DNA of 64,000 bases from Sphagnum magellanicum (GCA_021904315.1 CM038918.1:6277349-6341348); one strand, 5' to 3'; counted from the first letter of the stretch, positions 48,974 through 61,533 are shown. Made by a program: numbers and translations. The notes: a model not told the origin generated them from the letters alone.

Positions 48974-51900
48974 TTACAAAGTTGACTTGATCAAAACACT
49001 CCTGTTGTCTAGGCAAGAAACTAAGTACAAAGCTACCGCTTTCTGATTAGCTGAATGCATCAATTCAGGAAGTAAGGTGCACGGTGTCAATTGTTTCCCT
49101 AACTGTTGACTAAACTTGTAACGAATGTCATGGTGAGCTGGGCACACTAATAACAAGTGGTCTTCATCCTCAACAGCTCCTAGGGAACATAGACGACAAA
49201 TCCTGTCTCTCCTCGGGACACTCTCAGGCTTTGCATGCCTGCCACACTCTACCTCCAAACGATGGTTTGAACATCTGAACCTTGACAAAGATTGCCTAAG
49301 TTGAACATTTGTGATCACTTGCAAATACCTCTGATGTGCATATGAGTATCCAGATTCTATTGTACAGCTTGTGTTCATCAGCTGGTATGTACGTAATCTG
49401 CTACTTTTGGTTCTGACCTGGTCACCATAAGTGGATTCTAGGTAAGAAGCCCGTGCCCTTGCTATAGCACATTTGATATTAGCATAGAGAACTTGAACAC
49501 CTTGGTCTTTAAGCCACAACTGCACGTTCCGGAGCCAACATTGTTGGTTATCATTGAGCATGCTGAGCATCTGGATCTGGGTCTGGTAGGCACAGGACAA
49601 CAAACGATCTGCTGTGGATTTCCGTAATCTATCATAATACTTGAGAGTTTGTTGCCACCAAAAATATTCTAATGGATACCTTCCAAACTCCCCCAACACA
49701 ACAAAAGTGCTTGTTGTTTTATTGACCCCTAATATTCCTCTCAGGAACATTCTATGAACTTGTTCTGCTTGTTGCAACCCTTTCGCCCCTGTACAACCTG
49801 TCCACACCTCGCATGCATAGCTTAGTACTGGGCGTACCAGTGAGTCGAACAACTGACACATTACTTCCGGATCTGTTATGCTCAGATCATTGCATCTGCG
49901 GCGTAATGCAAACAGTGCCTTCTTCCCAGCAGCAGTCAATTTAGCTATGGCTACTACCATGCCTTTTGTACTATGTAACTCTAAGCCCAAGTATCTGAAT
50001 GATTGAACCCGCTCAATGGTTGTCCCTCTGTATGTGAACTCTGGCGCTACACTGCGGTGTTTCTCAAACACCACCACCTTGGTCTTGCTCACATTGATGA
50101 CCAATTGTCGGACAACACAAAACTCAGACAAAGCATTTATTTGTTTCTGCAACCCTTGTGGGGTTTCTGACATCAATGCCAGATCATCGGCATACAACAG
50201 TAATTTGATTATTATGTCTGCCAGTTGTGGCGGGCTGTCGCCCTCAAGTGCATCTAGATGTTTCTCAAGTCCATCAAGGTAGAGTCCAAAAAGCAGTGGA
50301 CTCAGTGGACAGCCTTGTTTGACCCCAATGCCACATGGGAACTGGGCTGATAGCCCTTCTGTTGGATGCATAACTCTAACGCTATCCTAGCTATACATGC
50401 TCTGTAGACACTGCATGAAGCGACCCACAATTCCCATTTCATCTAACACTTGCCATAGCAGATCACGGGGCAATGTATCAAAAGCTTTGCGGAAGTCCAC
50501 AAAATAGCAGTACACCTTTTTGCGTTTGTGAATGCTTTGTTCAATGAGCGTTCGCAGAATGTACAGATTATTCGTGGTGCGGAAATCTTTCCTAAAACCA
50601 GCCTGTCCCCTAGCACGTAGGCCCCTCTCTTCTGCCCAGCTGCTCAACCGTGCCTCAAGAATCATGGCAAACACCTTAGCCAATACAGGACCCACTGTGA
50701 TTCCCCTGTAGTTTTCAAATTGCAAGGCATCACCACCCTTGTGCAATGCATGAATGACTCCAGTAGACAAGCTTGCTGAGTAACCTTGTTGCAACAACTT
50801 GTTGAATACAATCTGTAGTGGCACGTGTAACATATCGCCAGCATCAAGTAGAAACTCTGCTTTGATGCCATCTAAGCCAGCAGACTTGTTACGTTTGAGT
50901 CTCCTCATCACTTGTGCAATCTCATCCAAGGTTATGTCACAGTTTAGTGTGCTGCAAGCATCACTCGCAAAAGGGTGTGACAAGTTCAAGACCACCTGAT
51001 CTGTAGAGCTACCCTGTGCCCCAGCTGGATTACTGGGGCATTGTCCTTCCAGTAGCTTCTGGAAGCCAGTAACCAAGTCTGTTTTGCTGATAGCAATGGA
51101 TCGCTCCTTGGTCTTAGAGTATTGCCTCCAGAAGCTGGCTGGATTTGTCTTTGCTAGTGCACACAACTGTCGCCCTTGCAGCTTCTTGTACATGCGTTTT
51201 TTACGACGCAGTAGCTGTTTAAGTTGCTTCTTCCATTCGTGTGCTAGATGGCTATTAGGATGAAGTTTTGCATATGCAGATACTTCCTTGTGCTTGCTAC
51301 GACATTCAGTGTCAAACCATGGTTGATGACGATGTTGTGTTGTACTGGTGCGTGCCGCAGGGCAGCCATGCACAGCCGCAACGACATTACAAATGCAATG
51401 ATGCAACAACTGCACGGCCATGTCCACATTGTTTGTGTCACTCATCTGTGCTGTGCACTGGGCAATCTGTTGCTGCAAGTGTTGACAATACTGTGTGCGC
51501 TTGCTAGCATCATATTTGAAACGACGGATGTCTACACGAGAGTCTGAAATTGTGGGTGACACATGTTGCCAAGGTAACTGCAAGTTGAGTGAAAGTGGCC
51601 TGTGGTCGGAATCACCCCCTTTTCCACAGAATAGAGGGCATTTATGTACCACAAGTGATGTGGCACAATCAAACAGAGTAGGTGATGCGACCATATAATC
51701 CACAAGGCTGGAGCCGCCATTGGCAAGGCAAGTGCATTCCCCTGATACATCGCCTGTGATCCTGCCATTGAGAATGAACAATCCCGAGGAGCTACAAAGG
51801 TCTAAGAACTCATTGTGCCAACCTTTCAACCCCCCCTTGTCCGAGTTATGTCGCTTAGGCAAAACTTCCGGGAAGTCATTCCCCAATGGCAGTGTGTCAG

Positions 51901-52447
51901 GTATGTGCTCTGTAAAGTAACGACAATCAACATAGTCGTCAGCTGCACTAGTCCTTGCATTGAAATCACCAGTGAGTAAAATACTGCCCCCAAGGTCCTG
52001 AATCATGCCGACCTCTGCAGCAATGTTATCAAACAAGCCTTCATTAGCATATGGGGACCCTTTGGGTGCAGCATATACTACAGCCAAAAACAACGGTGCA
52101 GCCCTCGAACGTTGGAACTGTAGCCACAATCTGGTGCCATCTGTGCTCTGTTTCCATAAGGATACACAATCTGACCAGGAGTCATTTACAAATACTGCAA
52201 CACCACCACTATGCTTCACTGTTGCTCTGACTGAGCTCATGTCAAATACAGGGCGTGGATTATGTAAACACTGAAAACCAGGCATTTGCAGTGGTGTTTC
52301 ATCAGGGAACAAGTGGGTTTCTGTGAGTGCAACAACATCTGATTCATCAAACAATCTCTGTATATGTGAACTGGTACTTAGCTTTGTGTTTGTCCCCCCA
52401 TGGATGTTCCACAAGGAGACTCGTAATGCTCTCTGGTCCCAACACCC
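48974..52447 (-). CDS. LINE ORF2: endonuclease and reverse transcriptase, one in-frame stop
   Basis: Apurinic-like endonuclease at the N-terminus: LWNIHGG, VALTETHLFP, VYAAPKGSPY, LLTGDFNARTS and the catalytic SDHRPLS. The reverse transcriptase follows with NYRGITVGPVLAKVFA, QAGFRKDFRTTNN, YCYFVDFRKAFDTLPRDLL, GVKQGCPLSPLLFGLYLDGL and LLLYADDLAL (near 50190). A C-terminal CX2CX9HX4C motif lies in CRLCSLGAVEDEDH...C. A UAG at 50389-50387, between QSMYS and DSVRV, is the only break in about 1150 codons. No ATG precedes the endonuclease domain in this frame; the frame continues directly from ORF1 past its UAG. Confidence 0.88.
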
Positions 52448-53350
52448 CTAGTGCTGAGCTGTGACTTTGGTGTCATTGATGTAAAGGTCTGCGCCACGCC
52501 AGTAAGCTTTCATCTTGTCCGCTTTGGCCTTCTCAAATAGATGCCATGATGCCCTTTTTTGCTCTTGCTGCTGTTTGGTCAAATCCTCCTCCAAGCCCCA
52601 GTGGGTACCTTTCAGAATTACACGGTTCTGAAAGACAACTTTTCTATCCTCAGCTGTAGCAAAAGTAACAAGTACAGCTCTTTTGTGCGCAGTCCCAGGT
52701 TTGGTCTCAGCTCTCCTGCTGATGGGCTGGTGCACTGCTGCCACAGCCTTGATGGCTAGCTTCATCTGTCCTTGTAGAACCTGACTATTGACTTGATCGA
52801 GCAGTTGTTGTGTTGTTTCACCTTCTGTTTCGTCAAATCGTATGATACGTGCATTGCAGGAGCGTGTGGCGCGTTCCCTGGCCTCACCTTGGCTGACAAA
52901 GTTATCCATCTGTTTGCCCATTTTCTTCACAACGTCCACCCACCTGCCCCCTGACTCCTCCACCACCTCCTTAACAAGTTGTTTTGTAACCTCATTGTCA
53001 TGATTGGCGATAGGGGCTGACTGTTGGGCTGCTGTGATACGGTCCAGGAATTTGTTGGTGACTTGCTCAAATATCTGTTGCGATTGTGCAATTTGTGCTT
53101 CGATCTTCTTTTGAGCATGTTCAAGGAGTGTGTTGAGCTTGTCTTCGTTGTCATTTTGTGCCTTCTGGTTTTTCTCAGACTTCAAAGTAGGTGTTTCGAA
53201 AAAATGGTCAACAATTGCTAGATGTTGTTCTACCTTTGTTTTTCCTGGCAAGCTGTAAAGCACGCAAACAGACTGGGCTTGCTTGCTGTCTAGGCTGAAA
53301 ACACACCTCAGACTACGAGGGTGAAACTCTGAGGGGTCATACTCTGTCAT
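52448..53350 (-). CDS. LINE ORF1 protein
   Basis: A 300-residue protein. The N-terminal third is variable. A Gln/Lys/Glu-rich helical region (about residues 70-130, HAQKKIEAQIAQSQQIFEQV) looks like a coiled coil. The C-terminal half (about residues 160-290) has the RRM-like and C-terminal pattern of L1-type ORF1 proteins, with NARIIRFDETEGE and RAVLVTFATAEDRKVVFQNR. Such proteins bind element RNA and trimerise. The frame starts at a true ATG and ends in UAG. The next codons continue in the same frame into ORF2. Confidence 0.75.
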   Translation of the reverse strand: MTEYDPSEFHPRSLRCVFSLDSKQAQSVCVLYSLPGKTKVEQHLAIVDHFFETPTLKSEKNQKAQNDNEDKLNTLLEHAQKKIEAQIAQSQQIFEQVTNKFLDRITAAQQSAPIANHDNEVTKQLVKEVVEESGGRWVDVVKKMGKQMDNFVSQGEARERATRSCNARIIRFDETEGETTQQLLDQVNSQVLQGQMKLAIKAVAAVHQPISRRAETKPGTAHKRAVLVTFATAEDRKVVFQNRVILKGTHWGLEEDLTKQQQEQKRASWHLFEKAKADKMKAYWRGADLYINDTKVTAQH

Positions 53351-53428
53351 CGTCCTCCAAACCCCTTAAAAAAAAAAAAAAAACCCTAAACCTGGCACGC
53401 CGCTGCTGAGGTCAGGCTCGCCATCGCT

Positions 53429-53598
53429 ACTGTCCTCGCTGCAACAGCCTGCCAGCAAGCGCTGCTACAGTACGGAAGCCGCTCCTCCTCCTCCTCCTCC
53501 TTCTCTGCTCAAATATTCGACAACTGTCCCGCTGCTACAGTGTTAGCGAGGGGCCACTGTCCTCGCTGCAACAGCCTGCCAGCAAGCGCTGCTACAGT
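53429..53598. repeat. Pair of identical 43-bp direct repeats upstream of the LINE
   Basis: 53429-53471 and 53556-53598 are identical over 43 bp (ACTGTCCTCGCTGCAACAGC onward) and sit 127 bp apart. They lie on the 5' side of the minus-strand LINE, where repeated promoter monomers occur in some L1 elements. Assigning them to the element is an inference. Confidence 0.8.
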
Positions 53599-53626
53599 GC
53601 CGCCGCTTGCTTGCACACCCGTGCTC

Positions 53627-53738
53627 CGTGCTCCCGATTCTCCTGCTCCGTGCTCCTGCTCCGTGCTCCTGTTCCTGCTCCTGCTCCGTGCTCCTGCTCC
53701 GTGCTCCGTGTTCCGTGCTCCTGCTCCTGCTCCCATCC
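53627..53738. repeat. GCTCCT/GCTCCGT low-complexity array
   Basis: Irregular array of CCGTGCTCCTGCT hexamer- and heptamer-type units, with a complementary AGCAGGAGCACGG purine strand. The sequence is GC-rich and strand-asymmetric. Open frames across it (Ser/Arg/Glu or Leu/Pro-rich) are artefacts of the repeat. Confidence 0.75.
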
Positions 53739-53759
53739 CACCCCAACCCACCAACTCAA

Positions 53760-55193
53760 CCCAACCTAGAGCATTGCAAAAAGAAAAAACTTACACTTGT
53801 ACAACCTTTATCCAACATTCAGCCTATTTTAGATTCTTTATTCCCTATACCCGTCCAAAATGAATGCTTCTATCCCAAGTTTGGGACAGAGCCAATAAAG
53901 TGGCTAAAAAAAATGCCCAAAGTACTAAAAGAAAATAAATCTGGTTGGAAAGGAGAGTTCCAAAGTTCAATTCCAAGTACAGAAGTCAGAACTTTTCCAA
54001 GTTCCGGAAAAAAATAATTTTTTAATTAAAAAAAATAAAAATCCTTCTATGTTTTTGGCTACCTACTTGAACTATGTATAGAAATCTGGTGAGTTTTTAT
54101 TGGGTTTTTTTTTCCCATTTTTCTCAAAAAAGATTTAAAATGAGATGGCAGTCTGTTGGAAAATCAAAATCAAATTGAGTAATTGTGAAGGTCGATCGAT
54201 CACAGGTTCGAATCCCCAAAGTCTCGAAAACCACAGTACGTAGTACTACTGGCCTTGAATGGATGTCTGATATTTGACGACTCTCGTTTCTCTGTCCATC
54301 CACGCAGCCGCCGCTGCATCTGGCTCCTGGACGACAAGGAAGGACGCGCGAGCAAGCCACGGGACGGTCCGATTCCTGCCCGTTCGAGCGGCCCCCCCCC
54401 CCTTGGACTTACAAGTAACAGCGGCACGCAAGGCAGGCACTTGCATTGCATCAGCGAGCGCCAGCGAGCGGTAGAGCAGCAGCTTCAGGTCTTTGTGCCC
54501 CAGAGCTTGCCGGATCTCGTGCCTGGAAGTTAGGCAAGGGAGAGCGGGTAGGAAATTGCCAAAAAATCCAAAAGCACAAAAGACAACCCAGGAAGATTTG
54601 CTAGAATTGTTGTGACATCGCTTCTGATGCCATCAAGCTGTGCTGTAGCGGTAGGCGAAGGAAAAAAAAAAGGGTGGTGGCCCAAAACTAATGCAATCAT
54701 CATCTGTTACTGTTGCTGCTTTTGTCGTGTTCTTGTAAAACGAAAGTGCCATGAGACTGCAGCAGTAGCAGCTGCTGCTGCTGCTTCCTCGCTAGATCCG
54801 CAGCTGCTGCTGCTGCTTCCTCGCTAGATCCGCACCGGGCCAGCCTCCGCCTGTTTTCTTCGTTTTCTGTTTTTTTTCCTTACCTTCAGGTGGGTGGGTG
54901 AGTGGGTATAATAAGCTGGCGCAAACACGTATCCGTTTTCATAGTTGAGGAGATTTTCGAGGGAATTGGAGTGGGAGGATGTTTCCAACTGGGTGTACTG
55001 AAAGCCAGCCCATTTCAGTGTTCCTGGACATGGGTTTCAAGGAGCTTCTATGCTTGGATACAGGAGAGTTCGCTTCTTGATTGAGTAGCGTACTTTTTTT
55101 TTTGGTTGGAGAGTTTTGAGCTGAGGATTGCGGGTGATGAGCAGTCGGAGCATATGAGAACTGGCAAGGAGTCAATGCCATTCTGAAAGGAAG
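53760..55193 (+). promoter_or_regulatory. Spacer and probable promoter/5' leader of the MAPKKK gene
   Basis: 53760-54230 is AT-rich. From about 54240 to 55193 the sequence becomes GC-richer, with a C-run at 54392-54402, a poly-A of about ten at 54661-54671 and the 32-bp tandem duplication at 54769-54832. It probably contains the MAPKKK transcription start and perhaps a leader intron. No coding gene is recognised. Confidence 0.45.
54769..54832. repeat. Perfect 32-bp tandem duplication
   Basis: 54769-54800 and 54801-54832 are identical (CAGCTGCTGCTGCTGCTTCC followed by TCGCTAGATCCG). The absence of differences suggests a recent duplication or slippage. Confidence 0.85.
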
Positions 55194-58100
55194 ATGAGGA
55201 TCTTTGACATGGTGAAGAAGAAGGTGATAGGAGGAGGGAGCAGCAGCAACAACGACGGCCATGTGAATGTGGTGGTGTCGTCTGCTGCTGTTGAAGAAGC
55301 TCAAGGGCGTGAATTCAAGGGATTTAAGGTTGGGGTAGACCCTGTGACGTGGGATTCATACCCTAGGAGTCATCATGGTACATCAAGCCATCGTCTGCTG
55401 TGTCAGTTGAATGGGAGCTTGGATGGTCCTAGTTCAGTTACAACACTCCAGGAGTGTACATCCCATGAGGGATCAGCACACTCTTCAAATGGAACAACTC
55501 CTCCCCACAAAGCAAAAGCAAATGGAACCATCATCCACAACAACAATCATGGATGCTGCAGCCCAAAAGTATTGAAGGTAAGCAGCTGTCCACAGCAATT
55601 GAGACAAAGAGAAGAAAGGGCTTCATCACTATAATCCATTTGCTTGTCCTTTGTATATTCCTGCTAATGCACAGACTTCTTTTTTTTGTGTTTTTATTTG
55701 ATGACTTCTTCTTCTTCCTCTGTTCCAATGTACAATTTGATCTTGAGAATCATTCGAGTGGCATGGTGGTCAATGCAGGTGTTGGGTGCTGATGAATATG
55801 AGAAAGACAAAATTCTAAGCTACATCAAAGAACGCATCTCAAATGAGACGTGGACTTCTTCTTCTTCTTCTTCTGCTTCTTCTGCTTCTTCTGCTTCTTC
55901 GGTGGATTCAGAGATTTCAGAGCAGAGCACAATTTGGTCTCCTGGAGGAGAGCAGTTACCCACAGAGCGACCACTCTTTTGCAATAAGTTGAGTACAACA
56001 CCACAGGCATTGCTAGGAGCAGCTCTTACACCAGAAGGTCGAGATCCCTGCACACAGATTGGAATGATCAGAATGTGCAATCACTCATCCCATCCTCCTT
56101 GCCAAAATGGTGAGTCCAACTCCATGCCTCTAAAAGTATATTCATTCTTGCCAAGCATCAAATCATTGCAGTGGAATGGGTTCCAGATATTTGGGGAAAA
56201 AAATTTGATGACCTTCTGCATTTCCTCCTGCTGATCCTCAGTGTGCAACATGATTAGCTCTGAAGATGTTTTGTGACTGTTGGTATAGGAATGCAATTTT
56301 TCCTCTATCTCCAAAACAGATAGTTCTCTTTTTTCTGAAATTGTTGGATAGTATTGTTGCAACAGGAGTTCAGCCACTGACATGCTTGAAGTCAGAGCCA
56401 ATACTGAGCAATAATGTGGTTCTGAATCTGAATGAGAGGAGGTCTCCCACTCCTTCAGCACGCCTCAGTCCTTGCATCAAATCAGAAGATTCCACTGGTA
56501 CTGGAAAAGGAACCCCATGGGGGATGTCAGGGTCATCCACCCAACAGAGAAGCCCAAAGGAACTATTGTCACCTGTATTACCCTCTACTACCACTTCCCT
56601 CTGTGAATGTGTATATCGTCAACCTCATAAACTCCCCACCCCACCCCATTCCCCTCCATGTGAGCAGTCTGCCCAGTCCTCCTCCTCCTCCTCCTCCCAT
56701 GAAGCTGGAGCTGGGATGAGATTAAGGGTTACTGCTGCTGCAGACCGGATGCAGAGTAATCAGGGGCTTGAACTGCCTCCTATTCCTTCTCACTTCTCTT
56801 CTTCCTCACATTCGCTGTCTCAATCTCCTTTCCATTCCACCAATTACTCCTTCCCTCAAGTATCACCACCCTATCTATCACCCCTCCAATCTCCATACCA
56901 TTCTCCAGTTGCAAGGCCTCCACGTAGGTGGCGAAAGGGCCAACAGCTTGGCAAAGGCTCATTTGGAACAGTTTATGAAGGCTGGAATTTGTGCGTTCTT
57001 CTTCCTCCCATCTTCATGTCCCTCTTCCACAATCCCTTTAGTGGTGCCACAGAAAGCACACACAGGCAACCTTTTTTTCACCTCACATTACTTTCCTGAG
57101 ATCTGTCTGGGTGTTCTGACTTTGGGTTGGTTTCCATGTGTAAAACAGGGATGATGGTAGCTTTTTTGCTGTAAAAGTGATTGACAGTGAAGCTATAGCC
57201 CCTGAGATCCAGCAGGTAGAGTCACACATTTTTCTGAAGGTTTGTCACTCTTTGTCAGGTTGCTTTAAGCTTTGTGGGTGGAGTATGCTCCATTGATCAC
57301 ATATGCACCTAATTCATGAGTTTTGCATGTTTTGGACATGGCAGGAAGTGACAATATTGAGCAGGCTCAGACATCCCCACATTGTCCAATATTATGGCTC
57401 TACTATAGTATGTTTTGTTACCTCTTCATTGCCCGATTTCTTGTATGCAAATAAATAACTGCATCATGGTAATCATATGGAGATGCCAAGGTTGTCATTG
57501 TCAGTTGTGCACTGATGCCAAGGTTTTCATTTGTCAGTTGTGTATGGATGATGACAAGCATGCGCCTCGTTTATTTTCATACAAGGGTCCTTCACCACCA
57601 GCAGATAAAAAAGGCGCATGTTCTGAATGTGAATTTGGGCATGTGTTTCTCAGGAGGATGGATGTCTCTACATATTCCTAGAGCTAGTGAAAATGGGATC
57701 ACTTCAGTCCCTCCTGAAGAGCTTCCAAGTGTTTGATGAAGGGATAATCAGCGCATACACCCATCAAATACTCAAAGGATTGGAATACTTGCACAACAAA
57801 AACACTATACACAGGTGCAAATCTCCCCACCATTTCAGTCAGTCATGGGAGCTGCTGCTGTTGTTCATCACTTTGAAGGCAAGTGCTTCAAGGATCTGGG
57901 AAAAAAGAGATTTATTCTCAATGATGCTTATGATACAACATGACAATGATTTCCAGTAATGTTTGCAGGATACCTGCATTGGCTTGATCTGAAGTAGATG
58001 AAATAAAATTGTAAATCGGCTGGGAGACAGATTGGGTAGAGAGTGATACTTGTGCTCTTTGTTGAGGTGCAGAGATGTCAAATGTGCTAATGTTCTGGTG

Positions 58101-59176
58101 GATTCAAATGGTCAAGTGAAGCTTGCAGATTTTGGATTGGCCAAACAGGTTCCCTCTCTGCTGCCCCTTGCTCTCTATCTCTCTCTCTCTGTGTCACAGA
58201 TGGGTGATTTTGTGATTGTTGTACCTCACTTCTTTATAGCTGTTACCATGCAAATGGCCCACCTACCTCTCTGTTCCACGCACTCATGTTCTTGTAAGTG
58301 TGTGCTAGGGGCCTTCATATCCACCCTCCAACGTATGGAAAACTGAAAATCCAATATCGGACAATGTTTTTCTTATGTGCAGATGAATAAATCTCTAGCA
58401 ACATCATTTAAGGGTACACCATTCTATATGGCACCTGAGGTCCGTTGTTTATTGTGCATGGTGGATGAAGTTGTTTACTTTTTTTGTGCTGCACTTAGTC
58501 TAGTAATACTACTAGTTCTCTCTTCATGTACTTGACTTCATACTCCAGATTGTGAACTTACAAAACAGTTTTGGTTTGTGACAGGTTATGGTACCACTCA
58601 AGAACAACCGAGCTTATGGTGTTGCAGTAGATATCTGGAGCTTAGGGTGCACAGTTATTGAGATGGCACAGGGCAAGCCACCTTGGAGTGAATTGGGTGT
58701 GGTGAGTTTCTCAGGCACTTTTCTGTTTTTTTTTGGGCTGCTTTCTAGCAATGCATTATTATAATTGGCTGCCTGGAGCATACACATTCAGACCACAATT
58801 TTAAACTGTTGCAAGAAATTTTAGAATCTGATAGAGTTGATGACAAAGGTTTTGACAAAGTGTTGCCATTTTTTTCCAGTGTGGTTTCTTTTTCAAGGTA
58901 ACAAAAGGGGAACTGCCTCCAATTCCTCAACATCTCAAGAATGAAACAAAGGACTTCATTCAACAGTGTTTGCGGGTGAATCCAGAGGACCGACCATCAG
59001 CAAGAGAACTCTTGGAGCATCCCTTTGTGGCCCATGCACCCCCACACCCCACCTTTGCAGCTGCTGCATCAGCTTCTGGGTTACAAGCTGATGATTCACT
59101 TCGCTTCTGTAATTGTTATACCCTCTCTCTTGGCTCCTTTTTTCTTCCTCAGTGCATAAATTCAATGTGTAGATAG
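55194..59176 (+). CDS. MAP kinase kinase kinase, MEKK/YODA-like
   Basis: Serine/threonine kinase at the top of a MAPK cascade. Exons: 55194-55577, 55779-56109, 56366-56990, 57149-57215, 57345-57407, 57654-57814, 58073-58148, 58383-58439, 58585-58701, 58880-59176, closing in phase to about 725 residues. The N-terminal about 310 residues are Ser/Pro-rich and regulatory-looking, with Ser runs encoded by TCT and TCC repeats. The kinase domain starts at [20 protein letters not shown], then AVKVID (Lys), [31 protein letters not shown] (catalytic Asp), [18 protein letters not shown] and [13 protein letters not shown]. It ends near [17 protein letters not shown]. All key catalytic residues are present. 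The last exon begins CGFFFK, where relatives have an AMFKI-like run. The extreme C-terminus is uncertain: a later exon near 59352 is possible but its phase does not fit cleanly. Confidence 0.92.
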
Positions 59177-61533
59177 TACACCCGGTGGCAGTGTATAAAC
59201 TCTAATATTCCCTCTTCTTATGTGTCATACTAAGTACTGTATTATACATGCATAGAACATATACTAAATCCCATGGAAACTGTTTCTGTGATTTTTGGAG
59301 CAGAATAATAATGACTGACTGATGACTTGGTTGGATGTTTCACAGAGGTGCGCAACTCTACTGACGTGAGAATGCATCTCCCACACGAGTCGAGTTCATC
59401 TGCAGATGCAAGTTCAGCTGCAGAAACAAAGCCAGTGTGTGTTCTTGTTGGATTTTTATGACTTCTCAACTATTTCCTATTGACTCAGTCAAAGAGATGT
59501 ATGCTCTGACAGGTGTCCTGCAGGGTATGCATGTACTGTGGCAAGAGAGGAAGCTCATATAAGGGGTGCCCCAGCAGGGTAAAGCTGGAAGACATTTGAA
59601 TATGTCTTTCATTGACAATGAACACATGCAGGTGCCTTGGATTTTCATGTTGATTGGGAGCTGCCTGTAGCTTTTGAAAACAATGCGCACATACACACAT
59701 ACATGCATCAACACATAGAGTAGGGATTCTTTTAAGGTGGGGATTAGCCTGTATGATTTGCAGGGTGAGACTCAATGAAGTGTAACCCAATAAAAGATTT
59801 CTGCTCAGTGATACAACTGAGATGTAGATCCATCTCCATTAATTGTAAAGTCTGGAGTCTTTTATTGCCATATGCAAAGGATCAACAGTAGTTTGCTGTG
59901 AGTTTGCAGAAAAACAATTGCCCACTTCAATACAAAAAGACAAGAGCTATTGAGATCTTCCCCCCCAACTTGTCATTCCTCTATGAGAGCTGGATGTTTC
60001 AGTGCTTCAGGACTCTGAGAAGAAAGCTGAGCTAGCTCATAAAAATTACACATTTTTTTTGGTCTGCCATTTGTCATGTTCTTGGATTACTGTATCTGGA
60101 CTTTTCCCTGTCATATCTGGTGGACTTGAGGGAGGTTCGTTCTTGATACACCTCCAAGTCCAGAGGTGATCAGTTGATTTTAGCTGCTTGATATCTGCAT
60201 CTGGGGGGAACCAATTTTGTTCTGAATTGAAGATGAAGCTTCAGGATTGTACTTGGCATTTTTAATCTGCAAACTTGATGCAACTGAACAGGTGGGTTGT
60301 TCAGGTCTGCTGTCACTTCGAGGAGCACTGCAACACCATCCACCATGCTGTAAGGTAATATGGAAAAAACCAAACTTGAGGAGAGAATATTTATACCACA
60401 ACTATGGTTGGAAGCGACTACTAGAATTGAGTTTGTTGATGGGTTTGCTCAATCTATTTAGCAAAATTGCTACTTCTTTTTTCCTATGAGTTACGATCTT
60501 TTTATTTGAAGGTGGCTCTGGGGTAGTCCGACAAAGATTTTATCCCTGACTGTGCAGGTTGGTGGACGATCTTTTTGTTGCAAACTTTCTAGACTTTGCT
60601 TCTTTTGATTTTATCTGAACAAAAAGGACTCTCTTTTGGAGGTGGCACATACCTGAAAGAATGTCATGTGAGTTTGTTTTAGTCAAATCGTACTTCTAAT
60701 GAAGTCTCTTGGAACTTTTGGATCTAGCAATAAAAACCAAAAGTCCCCAAGTTATTGCAGGGGATATCTAATTATAAACAATTCTCAAGCAAAGTTTGCA
60801 AGTATTGATTGTAACTTTTTATTTCCCCACATATTTTAGTCACTCTTTGTACAATTTTGTGAAATGTATGACACAACAAGGTATTCTATAGTATGCTACG
60901 AAGTAATGGAATTTTCAAACTAAAGAAGATTATATTTTAAATAATTCAGGTATACATAACTTTTTTGTCAAATGGTTTTTAAAATGAATATTTTGCCTAA
61001 CAACCATTTCCTCCAAAATTTTAAGACTTAAAATTTTTTGCATGGTTTGATTTTTCATCAAGTTCATCCGATGAACATGTACTTCCATAGAAGGGGCATG
61101 TTTTTGTTGTATAAAAAGTTTGAAATCAACTATATGACTTTATGCATTCCATTTGATTCCTTAAAAAAAGAAAAAAATTAGACATTTGAAATTTAATCTG
61201 CAAAAATTTCAAGCTTATCCAATTTTCATGCAAGGCACACCCAAACTTATTTAGTTAGTTTACATGACTCAAAATAACATTTACATAATATCCAAATTAT
61301 TTTACAATATTTTTATTAATTTAACAAGACATCATTTTATTTATTGACATATAACAATCCATTAAAACTATAATAATGTAATATAAACAAAAATCCAAAA
61401 TTTTCCTTTGTAGTCCTTTAAATACATGTCATTCCTTTCTAGTAACCCTAATTATTCTATCAAGATTTTCCACTTGCAAATGGCAACACCTTAAAATTGT
61501 CAAAACACCAACAAGGCTAAACACTATTTCTAC
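59177..61533. other. 3' flank of MAPKKK and AT-rich spacer
   Basis: 59177 to about 60550 may hold 3' UTR and perhaps non-coding terminal exons; no protein family is recognised. From 60650 on the DNA is AT-rich with no feature I can support. Confidence 0.45.

Larger units (their letters stand above)
48903..53750 (-). mobile_element. LINE (non-LTR) retrotransposon, near full length
   Basis: Minus-strand element with ORF1 (53350-52448) and ORF2 (52447-48974, interrupted once). The 3' end on the element strand is a short leader-out region and an (AAAG)n tail, seen on the plus strand as TTTC repeats at about 48903-48930. The 5' side above 53350 has an A-run complement (53368-53384) and GC-rich repeated sequence that may be its 5' UTR. 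Endonuclease, reverse transcriptase and a C-terminal Cys/His motif are all present. I place it in a broad L1/Tx1-like group; the clade is unassigned. Target-site duplications were not identified. Confidence 0.88.

Noticed and set aside
53509-53863. Ser/Arg/Glu- and Pro/Leu-rich frames over the CTCCTG array
   Set aside because: Pure low-complexity translation of the repeat on both strands; no evidence of a protein.
54181-54225. GGTTCGAATCC box suggestive of a tRNA or SINE
   Set aside because: The pol III B-box is perfect, but the T-stem does not pair (ACAGG against CCCCA) and no acceptor or anticodon arm could be built. A tRNA-like motif near 12428 failed in the same way.
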